Assembly: GCF_029144185.1 (NCBI RefSeq) | Contig: NZ_CP110232.1 | Span: 496,001-560,000 of the forward strand | Source: Vagococcus intermedius | GTDB taxonomy: Bacteria > Bacillota > Bacilli > Lactobacillales > Vagococcaceae | DNA length: 64,000 nt | Direction: 5' to 3' | In this document: positions 51,769 through 60,780 of the stretch, piece by piece | Layout: each line of letters begins with the position of its first letter | How positions within the stretch are numbered: position 1 is the first letter of the stretch | The notes under the pieces: model-generated | Database searches by the model: none | Told to the model about the DNA's origin: nothing | What the model saw: only the letters and a program-made list of their open reading frames with translations | Position numbers and translations under genes: made by a program

Positions 51769-52877
51769 TGAAAATAATGATTACAGGGGCTAAGGGTTTT
51801 ATCGGTCAAAATCTAACAGCTGAACTTAGAAATCAAGGGTATCAAGATTTATTTTTAGTAGACCGTGATACTTCTGAAGAGGAGTTAAAAAGGTATGCTC
51901 ACCAAGCAGAATTTGTTTATCATTTAGCCGGAGTGAATCGTCCAGAAAGAGTGGAAGAATTTACAGAGGGAAATGTTGATTTTTCAGATACATTGTTAGC
52001 CTTACTTAGACAATCTGATAATAAAGCACCAATCATTGTCTCATCATCTATTCAAGCAGAGTTAGATAATCCATATGGTAAAAGTAAGCGTGTAGGTGAA
52101 GAGCTAGTTTTTAATTATGGTAAAGAAACAGATACGAAAGTTATGGTCTATCGCTTTCCAAATGTTTTTGGTAAGTGGTGTCGTCCAAATTATAATAGTG
52201 CCATCGCTACTTTTTGTCACAATATTGCTAATGGCATGCCTATTACAGTCAATGATCCAAATGTTATTTTAAATTTAGTTTATATTGACGATGTAGTTAA
52301 AGAATTAATTAGAGCCTTAGATGGTAATGAGTTTAATACTGGAAAATATTGTGAGGTACCTGTTACTTATAAACAAAAATTAGGTTGGGTAGCTGAAACA
52401 ATTGAATCGTTTAGAGAAAGTCGTCAGAATCGATATGTCCCTCTTATGAGTGATGAGCTGACTAAAAAATTATATAGTACCTATTTGAGTTACTTAGCAA
52501 CTGATAATTTTTCTTATGAACTAAAAATGAATGTTGATGAAAGAGGATCTTTTACAGAGTTTCTGAAGAGTGAAGATGCTGGTCAAGTATCAGTCAATAT
52601 TTCAAAGCCAGGTATTACTAAAGGCCAGCATTGGCATCATACAAAAAATGAGAAGTTTTTAGTAGTAAGTGGTGAGGGGATTATTAGATTTAGAAAAGTA
52701 AATGATACGCAAGTAGTCGAGTATCCTGTTAGTGCTCAAAAACTTGAAGTCGTTGATATTCCAGTTGGATATACACATAATATTGAAAATACCGGAACAG
52801 AAGATATGGTAACTGTTATGTGGGTCAATGAAATATTTGATCCGGAAAATCCAGATACAATATTCTTGGAGGTCTAG
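51768..52877 (+). CDS. capF: UDP-2-acetamido-2,6-dideoxy-hexulose 4-reductase (CapF/FnlB)
   Basis: A 369-residue bifunctional enzyme. The N-terminal SDR domain (TGAKGFIGQNL, about 6-16; YGKSKRVGEE) reduces C4 with NADPH. The C-terminal cupin domain (about 245-369, with GQHWHHTKNEKFLVVSGEG as metal site) epimerises C3. The length is identical to S. aureus CapF (369). Product: UDP-N-acetyl-6-deoxy-L-talosamine, the substrate of CapG. Confidence 0.95.
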   Translation: MKIMITGAKGFIGQNLTAELRNQGYQDLFLVDRDTSEEELKRYAHQAEFVYHLAGVNRPERVEEFTEGNVDFSDTLLALLRQSDNKAPIIVSSSIQAELDNPYGKSKRVGEELVFNYGKETDTKVMVYRFPNVFGKWCRPNYNSAIATFCHNIANGMPITVNDPNVILNLVYIDDVVKELIRALDGNEFNTGKYCEVPVTYKQKLGWVAETIESFRESRQNRYVPLMSDELTKKLYSTYLSYLATDNFSYELKMNVDERGSFTEFLKSEDAGQVSVNISKPGITKGQHWHHTKNEKFLVVSGEGIIRFRKVNDTQVVEYPVSAQKLEVVDIPVGYTHNIENTGTEDMVTVMWVNEIFDPENPDTIFLEV

Positions 52878-52880
52878 AAA

Positions 52881-53699
52881 TTGAGTCAAGGTGAGAAGGT
52901 AGTTGAATTAAGAGAGATACAATTAGTTCAGCTTGAAATATTAAAAGAAATAGATACACTTTGTAAAAGAAATAATATTCAATATTTTTTAGTTGGAGGG
53001 AGTCTTTTAGGAGCGGTCAGACATGGGGGGTTTATTCCATGGGATGATGATCTAGACATAGGGATGACGAGAGATAACTATATAAAGTTTGTAGCTATTT
53101 GTAAAAAAGAGATAGATGATAAATATTTTTTACAAAATGTTGAGACAGATCCAAATTATGGTTTGATTTTTTCTAAAGTCAGAAAAAATAATACGTTATA
53201 CACCGAGGAATCAGCTCAGTATACTCAGGCAAAAGATGGTGTGTTTATCGATGTTTTTTGTTACTCTGATCTACCTAGTAATAATAGTAATAAATATGAA
53301 AAATCTATTTATTTATTGAAGCGATTATTGCTGTTAAAAAAAGATTATATTTTTTGGAATGATAGCAATTTTAAAAAGAAGATTATATATAGGATGTTAC
53401 TAGCCATCAGTAAATTATGTTCTAGTAAAAAACTAATAAATAAAATAAATAAAATAATCTTTTTTAAAGATGCTAATGCAACTAAAGTTGTCAATTATGG
53501 TGGGTCGTATAGTTTTAGAAAAGAATCAATGGATAAAATTGATACCATTAATTTGACTGAAATAGAATTTGAAAATCAATTATTTCCAGTTCCTAAAAAT
53601 TATAAGAAGATTTTGACGCATGTTTATGGGGATTATCTTAAATTACCACCCGAAGAAAAAAGAAATAATCGACATGGTATTATAAATATAAAACTGTAA
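52881..53699 (+). CDS. LicD family phosphotransferase
   Basis: A 272-residue protein with the nucleotidyltransferase-fold signature FLVGGSLLGAVRHGG (about 34-48) and the metal-binding WDDDLDIGM (about 53-61). LicD proteins attach phosphocholine or other phospho-alcohols to glycans. No choline uptake or licABC genes are in the window, so the donor is unknown; CDP-glycerol made by TagD is one possibility. It starts with TTG after GGAGGTC, and it interrupts the capEFG set that is otherwise continuous. Confidence 0.88.
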   Translation: MSQGEKVVELREIQLVQLEILKEIDTLCKRNNIQYFLVGGSLLGAVRHGGFIPWDDDLDIGMTRDNYIKFVAICKKEIDDKYFLQNVETDPNYGLIFSKVRKNNTLYTEESAQYTQAKDGVFIDVFCYSDLPSNNSNKYEKSIYLLKRLLLLKKDYIFWNDSNFKKKIIYRMLLAISKLCSSKKLINKINKIIFFKDANATKVVNYGGSYSFRKESMDKIDTINLTEIEFENQLFPVPKNYKKILTHVYGDYLKLPPEEKRNNRHGIINIKL

Positions 53700-53716
53700 G
53701 CTTAGGAGAAGATATT

Positions 53717-54841
53717 ATGAAAAAATTAAAAGTAATGACAGTTGTGGGAACGCGTCCCGAAATTATTCGTTTATCAGCAGTAATCAATAAGTTAGAAGCG
53801 TCAGAAGCAATTGAACATATTTTAGTTCATACGGGACAAAATTATGATTATGAATTAAATGAAGTGTTTTTTGAAGATTTTAAGTTAAGAAAGCCAGATT
53901 ATTTCTTAAATGCAGCAGTTGGTACTGCGATTGAGACAGTGGGAAATATTTTAATCAAGATTGATCCTATTTTAGAAGAAGTTAATCCAGATGCCTTTTT
54001 AGTATTAGGAGATACAAATAGTTGTCTTTGTGCAATTGCCGCTAAACGTCGTCATATTCCTATTTTTCATATGGAAGCGGGTAATCGTTGTTTTGACCAA
54101 CGTGTACCTGAAGAAACAAATCGTAAAATCGTAGACCATACTGCGGATATTAACTTAACTTATAGTGATATTGCACGTGAATATTTACTTAGAGAAGGTT
54201 TACCAGCTGATCGTATTATTAAAACAGGTAGTCCAATGTTTGAGGTACTTAATTCACGTAAAGAAGACATTGAAAAGTCATCAATTTTAGATAAATTAAA
54301 TTTAAAAGAAGACAATTATTTTGTAGTATCAGCACACCGTGAAGAAAATATTAGTTCAGAAGATAACTTCCTAAACCTTGTAGATAGCTTAAATCAAGTA
54401 GCTGAAAAATATCAAATGCCAGTTATCATTAGTACTCATCCACGTACAATGAAAATGATTGAAGCCAAAGGTGTTAAATTCCATGAGTTAGTTCAAACAA
54501 TGAAACCAATGGGATTCAACGACTATAATAAATTACAGATTAATTCTAAAGCTGTGTTGAGTGATAGTGGTACAATCAGTGAAGAATCATCTATTTTAGG
54601 ATTTAGAGCGTTAAATATTCGTCAAGCACATGAAAGACCAGAAGCGATGGAAGAAGCAAGTGTCATGATGACTGGGTTAAGAGCAGAACGAATTTTAGAA
54701 GCGCTAGTTATTTTAGAAACGCAAGAGAGAGAGACTTTACGTCAAGTAGCAGATTATTCAATGCCTAATGTTTCTGACAAAATATTACGAATCATTCTTT
54801 CTTATACAGATTATATTAATCGCGTGGTTTGGAGTAAATAA
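53717..54841 (+). CDS. capG: UDP-N-acetyl-L-talosamine 2-epimerase (CapG/FnlC; WecB family)
   Basis: A 374-residue non-hydrolysing 2-epimerase: VVGTRPEIIRLSAVI (about 9-23), HTGQNYD, MEAGNRCFDQRVPEE, SDSGTISEES and a C-terminal ERPEAMEE. The family includes WecB (UDP-GlcNAc/ManNAc), but the length of 374 and the partnership with CapE and CapF indicate CapG/FnlC, which completes UDP-L-FucNAc. It could also supply ManNAc for teichoic acid if its specificity is broad. Confidence 0.9.
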   Translation: MKKLKVMTVVGTRPEIIRLSAVINKLEASEAIEHILVHTGQNYDYELNEVFFEDFKLRKPDYFLNAAVGTAIETVGNILIKIDPILEEVNPDAFLVLGDTNSCLCAIAAKRRHIPIFHMEAGNRCFDQRVPEETNRKIVDHTADINLTYSDIAREYLLREGLPADRIIKTGSPMFEVLNSRKEDIEKSSILDKLNLKEDNYFVVSAHREENISSEDNFLNLVDSLNQVAEKYQMPVIISTHPRTMKMIEAKGVKFHELVQTMKPMGFNDYNKLQINSKAVLSDSGTISEESSILGFRALNIRQAHERPEAMEEASVMMTGLRAERILEALVILETQERETLRQVADYSMPNVSDKILRIILSYTDYINRVVWSK

Positions 54842-54842
54842 T

Positions 54843-56009
54843 ATGAAAATTTTAATTGTAAATACTGTATGTGGTGTTGGAAGTACGGGGAGAATTTGTA
54901 CAGATTTATATGATAGATTGACTAAAAATAAGAACATTAGTTGTTGTATAGCATATGGCAGGGGCTCTGCTGATGAGAAATATAATACATATAAAATAGG
55001 TGGAAAAACGAATGTAATATCTCATGTTTTAGAAACAAGATTATTGGATAATCATGGGTTATCTTCACGAAAAGCAACTAAAAATTTTATAGAATTTATT
55101 AGAAGTTATAATCCAGATGTTATTCATTTACATAATTTACATGGTTATTATTTAAATGTAAAGATACTCTTCTCATTTTTAAAAGAAAGTGGCATAAAAA
55201 TAATTTGGACACTCCATGATACGTGGGGCTTTTCAGGTCATAGTGCTACATTAGGAATAAAAAGTAATGGTTTTATAGAATATGATACTGAATTTAAATA
55301 TGAGGGCAAAGAATACCCCGAAACATACTGTTTTGATAGGAGGCAAAGAAATTTAAAAATGAAACAGTCTATTTTTATAAATGTTCCCAATTTAGTAATT
55401 GTAACACCTTCTAAGTGGCTTGAACGTGGGGTTAAGAATTCATTTTTATCTATCTATAATACTCAAGTAATCTATAATGGCATTAATAAAAATCTTTTAA
55501 AACCACCTTTAAATAGAAAGGATAATGAACGTATTAGAGTTTTAGGTGTAGCAAATATTTGGGTACCAAGTAAGGGTTTAAATTATTTTAATGAATTAGC
55601 AGATTTTGATAATAATAGGACATATGAATTTGTAGTTGTAGGAGATATATTGGATCAAAAAATTAATAAAAATATAAAACATATAAAAAAAGTTGAAAGT
55701 CTAAAAATATTATCAGAGTTATATGGTAGTGCCGATGTTTTTTTTAATCCGACCACTAAAGATAATTTTCCGACGACAAATATTGAAGCATTATCATGTG
55801 GAACACCCGTACTAACGTTTGATACAGGCGGAAGTCCAGAAGCAATTGATTCAAATACTGGGATGATTATAAACAATTATTCTATAAAAAATATAAGTGA
55901 TAAAATTATCGAATGTGCTAATCTCGATAGAAGTGAATGTGTGAAAAGGTCTAACAAATTTAGAAGGGAAGAAATGGTAGAACAGTATAGTGAATTATAT
56001 AATTCTTAA
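54843..56009 (+). CDS. GT4 glycosyltransferase
   Basis: A 388-residue GT-B transferase starting MKILIVNTVCGVGSTGRIC, with VIHLHNLHGYY (about 97-107), TLHDTWGFSGH (about 124-134) and the donor-site PTTKDNFPTTNIEALSCGTP. It resembles the colanic-acid-type WcaC/WcaL group. It probably adds a third or later sugar to the repeat unit. ATG 54843 with the GGAGTAAA before it is the start; an in-frame ATG at 54768 lies inside capG. Very AT-rich codon use. Confidence 0.87.
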   Translation: MKILIVNTVCGVGSTGRICTDLYDRLTKNKNISCCIAYGRGSADEKYNTYKIGGKTNVISHVLETRLLDNHGLSSRKATKNFIEFIRSYNPDVIHLHNLHGYYLNVKILFSFLKESGIKIIWTLHDTWGFSGHSATLGIKSNGFIEYDTEFKYEGKEYPETYCFDRRQRNLKMKQSIFINVPNLVIVTPSKWLERGVKNSFLSIYNTQVIYNGINKNLLKPPLNRKDNERIRVLGVANIWVPSKGLNYFNELADFDNNRTYEFVVVGDILDQKINKNIKHIKKVESLKILSELYGSADVFFNPTTKDNFPTTNIEALSCGTPVLTFDTGGSPEAIDSNTGMIINNYSIKNISDKIIECANLDRSECVKRSNKFRREEMVEQYSELYNS

Positions 56010-56039
56010 AATAAATTATATGATTTTAGGAGGTTATGT

Positions 56040-57314
56040 ATGGGTATAAATCAACAGACATTTTTAGTCAAGTTATTTATCTTTTTAATATCTATTATTT
56101 CATTATCAATTGGTATATGTGTACTTTATTTTGAAGGATTAAACGCTTTTAAAATAATCAGTTATTTATTATTAATTAACTCTGTATCTTTAATTTACCT
56201 GTATAGAAAAAATATTCCTATTATGTTAGTTTGGGGATTTATCACCTATTCTAATTATAGTATTGTTATGGGAGAAGTTTTCAGTCCGAATAGTAGAAGC
56301 TTATTCTCATCGTTAAAAGAGGATGCTAGTAATATAATAGGTTTAATGTGCTTATTATTATTTACAATTGTGATTATAATACTGACATTATTCTTGTATG
56401 ATAACAGAGAATTGGATTTTATAACATATACTAGAAATGAAAATAATATAATAGCTTCATGTATAATTGTTATTTTATTTTTGATTTTTATATTTGGTTT
56501 TCAACGTCCAGATGCTTTAGGAGAAAGAGGGACGCCGTCAGCTTTATATGAATATTCAAGTATTTTTTTTATAATAGGTATTTATTACACTCGAAAAAAG
56601 AGTATTTTTGAAAAAATTTATATAATTATAGCTATATTATTTTGCATACAAAATTTTAAATTTGGTGGAAGAATCATTGGGTTACAAATCATATTTATTT
56701 TATTCTTAATGCTTTATCAAAAAAAATTGAATATAGCAAAATTTTTTTTGATATCAATAACGGGTATTATATTTATGACGGGTCTAGGAATTATGCGTGA
56801 TAAATATATTCAAAATGATTCTATAGTAAACTTGCTTTTAGAAAGGAAATTTTCTTTAGATACAGCTATAGCAGCGTATTTCACGTCTCAAACTTTTATT
56901 TTATATAAAGCTATGACTACTACTCAAGAACAGTTAACATTGTTGTATAATTTTATTATAAGTTTGTTTACAGGGGGGGATAGAGGTGTTAGTTCGAATT
57001 TATCTTTGATTACTAGGGAAATATTTATCCACCAATTTGGGGGGGTTTTTCCGATATGGTTTTATTATTGGTTAGGGTATTTGGGAGTGATTTTAGCAGG
57101 TGTTGTTACATATTTATTTACTGTAGTAATACAAATTAAGAATAGTAACTTTGCTAAACTATTGGCTATATTTATATTTTCTACTACTCCTAGATGGTAT
57201 TTGTATTCACCAACAAACTTATTCCGAAGTTCTATGTTATTTTTAATAGTGTACATTTTTGTAAAATTTATACATTATTTAACACAAAAAAATATTAGAA
57301 AGAGTAGAAGTTAG
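56040..57314 (+). CDS. wzy: Repeat-unit polymerase (Wzy type)
   Basis: A 424-residue protein of about eleven hydrophobic segments with a longer outer loop near residues 285-345 (ending in GGDRGVSSNLSLITREIF). There is little sequence signature, as usual for O-antigen/capsule polymerases. The assignment rests on topology and place directly before wzx. AGGAGG precedes the ATG. AT-rich, with many ATA codons, unlike the housekeeping genes. Confidence 0.8.
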   Translation: MGINQQTFLVKLFIFLISIISLSIGICVLYFEGLNAFKIISYLLLINSVSLIYLYRKNIPIMLVWGFITYSNYSIVMGEVFSPNSRSLFSSLKEDASNIIGLMCLLLFTIVIIILTLFLYDNRELDFITYTRNENNIIASCIIVILFLIFIFGFQRPDALGERGTPSALYEYSSIFFIIGIYYTRKKSIFEKIYIIIAILFCIQNFKFGGRIIGLQIIFILFLMLYQKKLNIAKFFLISITGIIFMTGLGIMRDKYIQNDSIVNLLLERKFSLDTAIAAYFTSQTFILYKAMTTTQEQLTLLYNFIISLFTGGDRGVSSNLSLITREIFIHQFGGVFPIWFYYWLGYLGVILAGVVTYLFTVVIQIKNSNFAKLLAIFIFSTTPRWYLYSPTNLFRSSMLFLIVYIFVKFIHYLTQKNIRKSRS

Positions 57315-57315
57315 T

Positions 57316-58749
57316 ATGACAAATAGAAGAACAAAAAAATTACTTTTTTTTAACATAGTATATAGCGGATTATACCAAATTTTAGTCCTGATTGTTCCAC
57401 TCTTAACAACTCCATATGTGACTAGAATTTTTAATGTAGAACAAATGGGAAGTTATGGAGCATCATTAGCATTGGCTAATCTATTTTCATATGCTGCAAA
57501 AATGGGGATGGGATACTATGGAAATAGAAAAATAGCACAGGCAGACAGTAAAGAAGAATATTCGGCAGATTTTTTCAGCTTATTTAAGATACAGTTTATT
57601 TCTTCAATTGTATTTTTCTTCATTTTTATAGTTATTACAGTTCCTTTTGGGAAGAGGTCTGAGCTATATCTGATCCAATCACTTTTTATACTATTTGGCT
57701 TTTTCGATGTATCTTGGTTTTTTATAGGAATGGAAGATATGAAAAAAGTGGTTGTTAGAAATATGTTAACTAAAATCCTGACAACAATTGCAATATTTAT
57801 ATTTGTAAAAAAATCAACTGATTTAACTTTATATGCGTTTATAGTTGTATTAGGAATTTTGTTAGGTAATTTATTTATGTGGTATAGGATAAATACTTAT
57901 ATTGATTTTTCATATCGTAAAGAGAAGATAAAAAAGAACCATATAGGTGGTTCTTTCAGATTAATGGTCCCCTTTTTCTTAAATAATATGTATACAACAG
58001 TGGATAGAAACTATCTATTGTGGTTATCAAATTCGTTTGGAAGTGTTGGAGTATATGATCAGGGACGTAAAATAATTAATATTTTACAAACTTTCTGTAA
58101 TGCTAGTATTGATGCAGTAATGCCAAGAATGGCATTTATGAGCAAGGAAAAAAATTCAAAGGACTATATTGATTTTATTCAAAAAGGGTTGAAAATATGT
58201 ATTATAATCTCAATCCTTTTAGTATCAGGTATTTTAACGTGTTCTGAATACTTTGTTCCTTTATTTTTTGGGCCAGGATATGGCGATGTTAGATATGTTA
58301 TGGAAATTAGTAGTTTAGCTTTTATAATTTTTCCAACAAGTATATTTTTATCTAATGGGGTGATGGTGTCCTCATCAAAAGATAAAAATTTTTTGGCTAT
58401 TAGCATAGTTATGATTTTATCCTCTGCTCTCTTTAACATCGTTTTGGATAGTAAATATTTATTTATTGGAGCAAGTATTGCTTATATTTTCACTGAAATT
58501 ATAGGTTTTTGTATGAAAATAAATGTTTTAAAAGAAATTATTTCAATAAGGAGTATTTTTATAAATGTTGTTATCATAATGATAGGTTCATTTTTTTCTA
58601 TAGTAATGATCAAATTGATTAATAGATATATTGATTTAGACTCAAGTATATCTAATTTAGCACTTAATATTCTTTTGAATTTAGTTATTTTATTTATATT
58701 ACTGTTAATTATATCAATGAAAAAAATTAAAACCAGGATTTTAAAATAA
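57316..58749 (+). CDS. wzx: Lipid-linked oligosaccharide flippase (Wzx type)
   Basis: A 477-residue polytopic protein of the MATE/MVF superfamily with about 12-14 segments. Opening segments YQILVLIVPLLTTPYVTRIF and AKMGMGYYGNRKIA are typical of Firmicutes Wzx (RfbX/RepU) proteins. It moves the finished repeat unit across the membrane to Wzy. It starts one base after wzy ends. AT-rich like its neighbours. Confidence 0.9.
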   Translation: MTNRRTKKLLFFNIVYSGLYQILVLIVPLLTTPYVTRIFNVEQMGSYGASLALANLFSYAAKMGMGYYGNRKIAQADSKEEYSADFFSLFKIQFISSIVFFFIFIVITVPFGKRSELYLIQSLFILFGFFDVSWFFIGMEDMKKVVVRNMLTKILTTIAIFIFVKKSTDLTLYAFIVVLGILLGNLFMWYRINTYIDFSYRKEKIKKNHIGGSFRLMVPFFLNNMYTTVDRNYLLWLSNSFGSVGVYDQGRKIINILQTFCNASIDAVMPRMAFMSKEKNSKDYIDFIQKGLKICIIISILLVSGILTCSEYFVPLFFGPGYGDVRYVMEISSLAFIIFPTSIFLSNGVMVSSSKDKNFLAISIVMILSSALFNIVLDSKYLFIGASIAYIFTEIIGFCMKINVLKEIISIRSIFINVVIIMIGSFFSIVMIKLINRYIDLDSSISNLALNILLNLVILFILLLIISMKKIKTRILK

Positions 58750-58866
58750 CTAATCATATAGTAATCTCGTTAATTCCTAAACATTCTCTAAAGTTACCTT
58801 AATATCTTTGCCTAGTGATTGGTTAGTATGGTTTAATAACTGTAGTTATTAAAATAAAGAAGGTGC

Positions 58867-59790
58867 ATGATAGTTATGTTGAAAAAAATAGTTAAAACCA
58901 TTTCGATTTTACTGCTAGTGATCATCTTAGCAGGTGTGGGCTACGGAGCCAAAGTTTACTTTGATGTCAGAAATACAGCTAAAGGAATTAATACACCGGT
59001 TGAGCGTCAGTCTAACTTACGTGATAAAAATGTGGACATTGATTCAGGACAGCCATTTTCAGTCTTATTATTAGGACTAGATACTGGTGACAAGGGACGA
59101 ACGGATCAAGGGCGTTCTGATACCATGCTATTAGCGACTGTCAATCCTAAACAAAATCAGACAACTTTAGTTAGTCTACCGCGTGATACCTATACAGAAA
59201 TCATTGGACACGAGGGAAATACCAAAGATAAGTTAAACCATGCTTATGCGTTTGGTGGTGCTGCGATGGCGATGGATACCGTTGAAAATCTTTTCCAAAC
59301 CCCAGTTGATCACTATGTGACAATCAACATGAAAGGGTTACAAGATTTAGTTGATGCCGTTGGTGGGATTACGGTTGACAATCAGTTAGAGTTTAGTCAA
59401 GATGGGTTTGATTTCCCAGTTGGAACAATTAAGCTCAATGGCGAATCAGCTTTATCCTATTCTCGAATGCGTTACGAAGATCCAAATGGTGACTACGGGC
59501 GTCAAGAACGTCAACGTAAGATCATCCAATCAGTTGTAGATCAAGCTATGAGTGTTTCCTCGGTAACAGGTTATACTGATATTTTACGAGCTATTTCTGA
59601 TAATATGAAAACAGATTTATCTTGGGATGATATGATTGATATTTCAACTAAGTATCGTTCAGCTTTTGGAACAGTTCAAGATGATGGACTGAAAGGTGAC
59701 GGTGTGATGCTTGATGGTGTATCTTATCAGGAAGTTTCTGATAGTGAACTAGCACGTGTCAAAGACCTATTAAATAGTCAATTAAAATAA
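58867..59790 (+). CDS. Second LCP family wall polymer ligase
   Basis: A 307-residue LytR-CpsA-Psr protein: membrane segment about 6-26, then LLLGLDTGD, GRSDTMLLATVNP, SLPRDTYT and ALSYSRMRYEDPNGDYGRQERQ, the Arg/Asp pyrophosphate-binding set. Its place at the end of the polysaccharide locus points to anchoring that polymer on peptidoglycan. It is shorter than the LCP protein next to tagO and less AT-rich than wzx. Start ATG 58867 (AAGAAGG close by); ATG 58876 is an alternative. Confidence 0.93.
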   Translation: MIVMLKKIVKTISILLLVIILAGVGYGAKVYFDVRNTAKGINTPVERQSNLRDKNVDIDSGQPFSVLLLGLDTGDKGRTDQGRSDTMLLATVNPKQNQTTLVSLPRDTYTEIIGHEGNTKDKLNHAYAFGGAAMAMDTVENLFQTPVDHYVTINMKGLQDLVDAVGGITVDNQLEFSQDGFDFPVGTIKLNGESALSYSRMRYEDPNGDYGRQERQRKIIQSVVDQAMSVSSVTGYTDILRAISDNMKTDLSWDDMIDISTKYRSAFGTVQDDGLKGDGVMLDGVSYQEVSDSELARVKDLLNSQLK

Positions 59791-59836
59791 AAAAAACTAG
59801 GTACCGACTATCAAACAGTCGGCACCTAGTTTTTTT
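59791..59836. terminator. Terminator after the polysaccharide locus
   Basis: AAAAAACTAGGT-A-CCGACT and AGTCGG-C-ACCTAGTTTTTTT with one mismatch and a 7-nt loop. It is also placed to stop the convergent 83-residue gene. Confidence 0.92.
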
Positions 59837-59874
59837 CTTAGGAAGATTTCTTCTAATTATTATTAGGGTAATAG

Positions 59875-60126
59875 TTAGAAGATGGAATAATGTATCGAAA
59901 AAAGAATGATACCAGATAAAAATAAAATAAAAGCATTGATAAGATAGTTAGGATTTTGATTATCAAGATAGCGTGCGAGTAAAAAGGCTGCTATACCAAA
60001 TAATAATAAGGTAGGCAGTTCAAATGAAGGGACTCCCACTACCCAATGGATAATACTAAAAATAAGTAGGATAACAAAGTAAAAACATCCCATCATCGCT
60101 AACGGAAAATAATAATTTTTCATCAT
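59875..60126 (-). CDS. Small membrane protein of unknown function
   Basis: An 83-residue protein almost wholly hydrophobic, with three segments (about 6-29, 36-50, 62-82) and no charged domain. AAGGACG lies six bases before ATG 60126 (a second ATG follows directly). I do not recognise it. The hydrophobic pattern, the ribosome site and the downstream terminator support a real gene. Confidence 0.65.
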   Translation of the reverse strand: MMKNYYFPLAMMGCFYFVILLIFSIIHWVVGVPSFELPTLLLFGIAAFLLARYLDNQNPNYLINAFILFLSGIILFSIHYSIF

Positions 60127-60733
60127 AACACGTCCTTAGCTCCAATTTAGTCCTTTGTCTCAAAGAAGTCAAAGTCAATTATTTCAAGCAAATGTAACAA
60201 AAAAGAATGAGTGAGAAAAAGGGTTCGCGAAATGATGAGGTTACTTAGGGACTGTCTTAACTTGAGTTACTAAGCATAGGTAGAGTTGTTAAATCATCTA
60301 TTGGAATTACGATATAGGTAAGCCTTATCTAAGGTTACTTGATAGGGACTTTATTATAAACTAAATGGCACCTTAGAGAATGTCGACCTACATTCTCTAA
60401 GTGGAAATTAGTCGGAAGGTGAGTGACTATTCCAAATGCCACCGTCAATGTAACATCTCTTTTAAAAAATGTAAACGATTTATTCTTTATTTTTTTTAAT
60501 GAATAAGGCTAAAATAGCAATAATTTAAAAATAAAAAGAATGAATGCCTAGTATCCTGTGTTTTTTATTAGTTTCTGCGACAAGATTTTGAATTTCTTTA
60601 TTTTTTTATCCTTCAACTAAGAGGTGTAACAAATTAGAAAAGACCTTAGGTTTTAGCTTATAGAAAGAGAAATTAGCATGCCAGTACAATCTGTAGCGAG
60701 AATAGTCAAAGCATAATGAGTTAGACAGGTAAA
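60127..60733. other. Gene-free stretch with predicted RNA structure
   Basis: No protein gene is visible in about 600 bases. It contains two similar phrases, AGGTTACTTAGGGACT (about 60229-60244) and AGGTTACTTGATAGGGACT (about 60332-60350), a hairpin GTAAGCCTTA/TAAGGTTAC, the candidate three-way junction at 60366-60441 and a cre-like half site TGTAAACG near 60469. Confidence 0.5.
60366..60441. ncRNA. Candidate structured RNA element (three-way junction)
   Basis: P1 TGGCA/TGCCA closes a junction with P2 TTAGAGAATGT/ACATTCTCTAA (11 bp, 6-nt loop) and P3 GGAA..TAGTC/GACTATTCC. CACC after P1 can pair with GGTG in the P3 loop. The strand is unknown and no known class was matched. Confidence 0.3.
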
Positions 60734-60780
60734 AACATCTACTATTGAGGAATATTTCCCAAAATAGTAGATGTTTTTTT
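60734..60780. terminator. Terminator of the minus-strand serine hydrolase gene
   Basis: AACATCTACTATT / AATAGTAGATGTT perfect 13-bp stem with A-run and T-run flanks; the loop can form a small GGAA/TTCC hairpin. It lies at the end of the hydrolase gene. Confidence 0.88.

Noticed and set aside
54768..54842. Extended start of the second glycosyltransferase
   Set aside because: It lies inside capG in another frame and encodes a hydrophobic stretch not found in GT4 enzymes; ATG 54843 fits.
60469..60482. CcpA cre site TGTAAACGATTTAT
   Set aside because: Only the left half matches the consensus, and no promoter is nearby.
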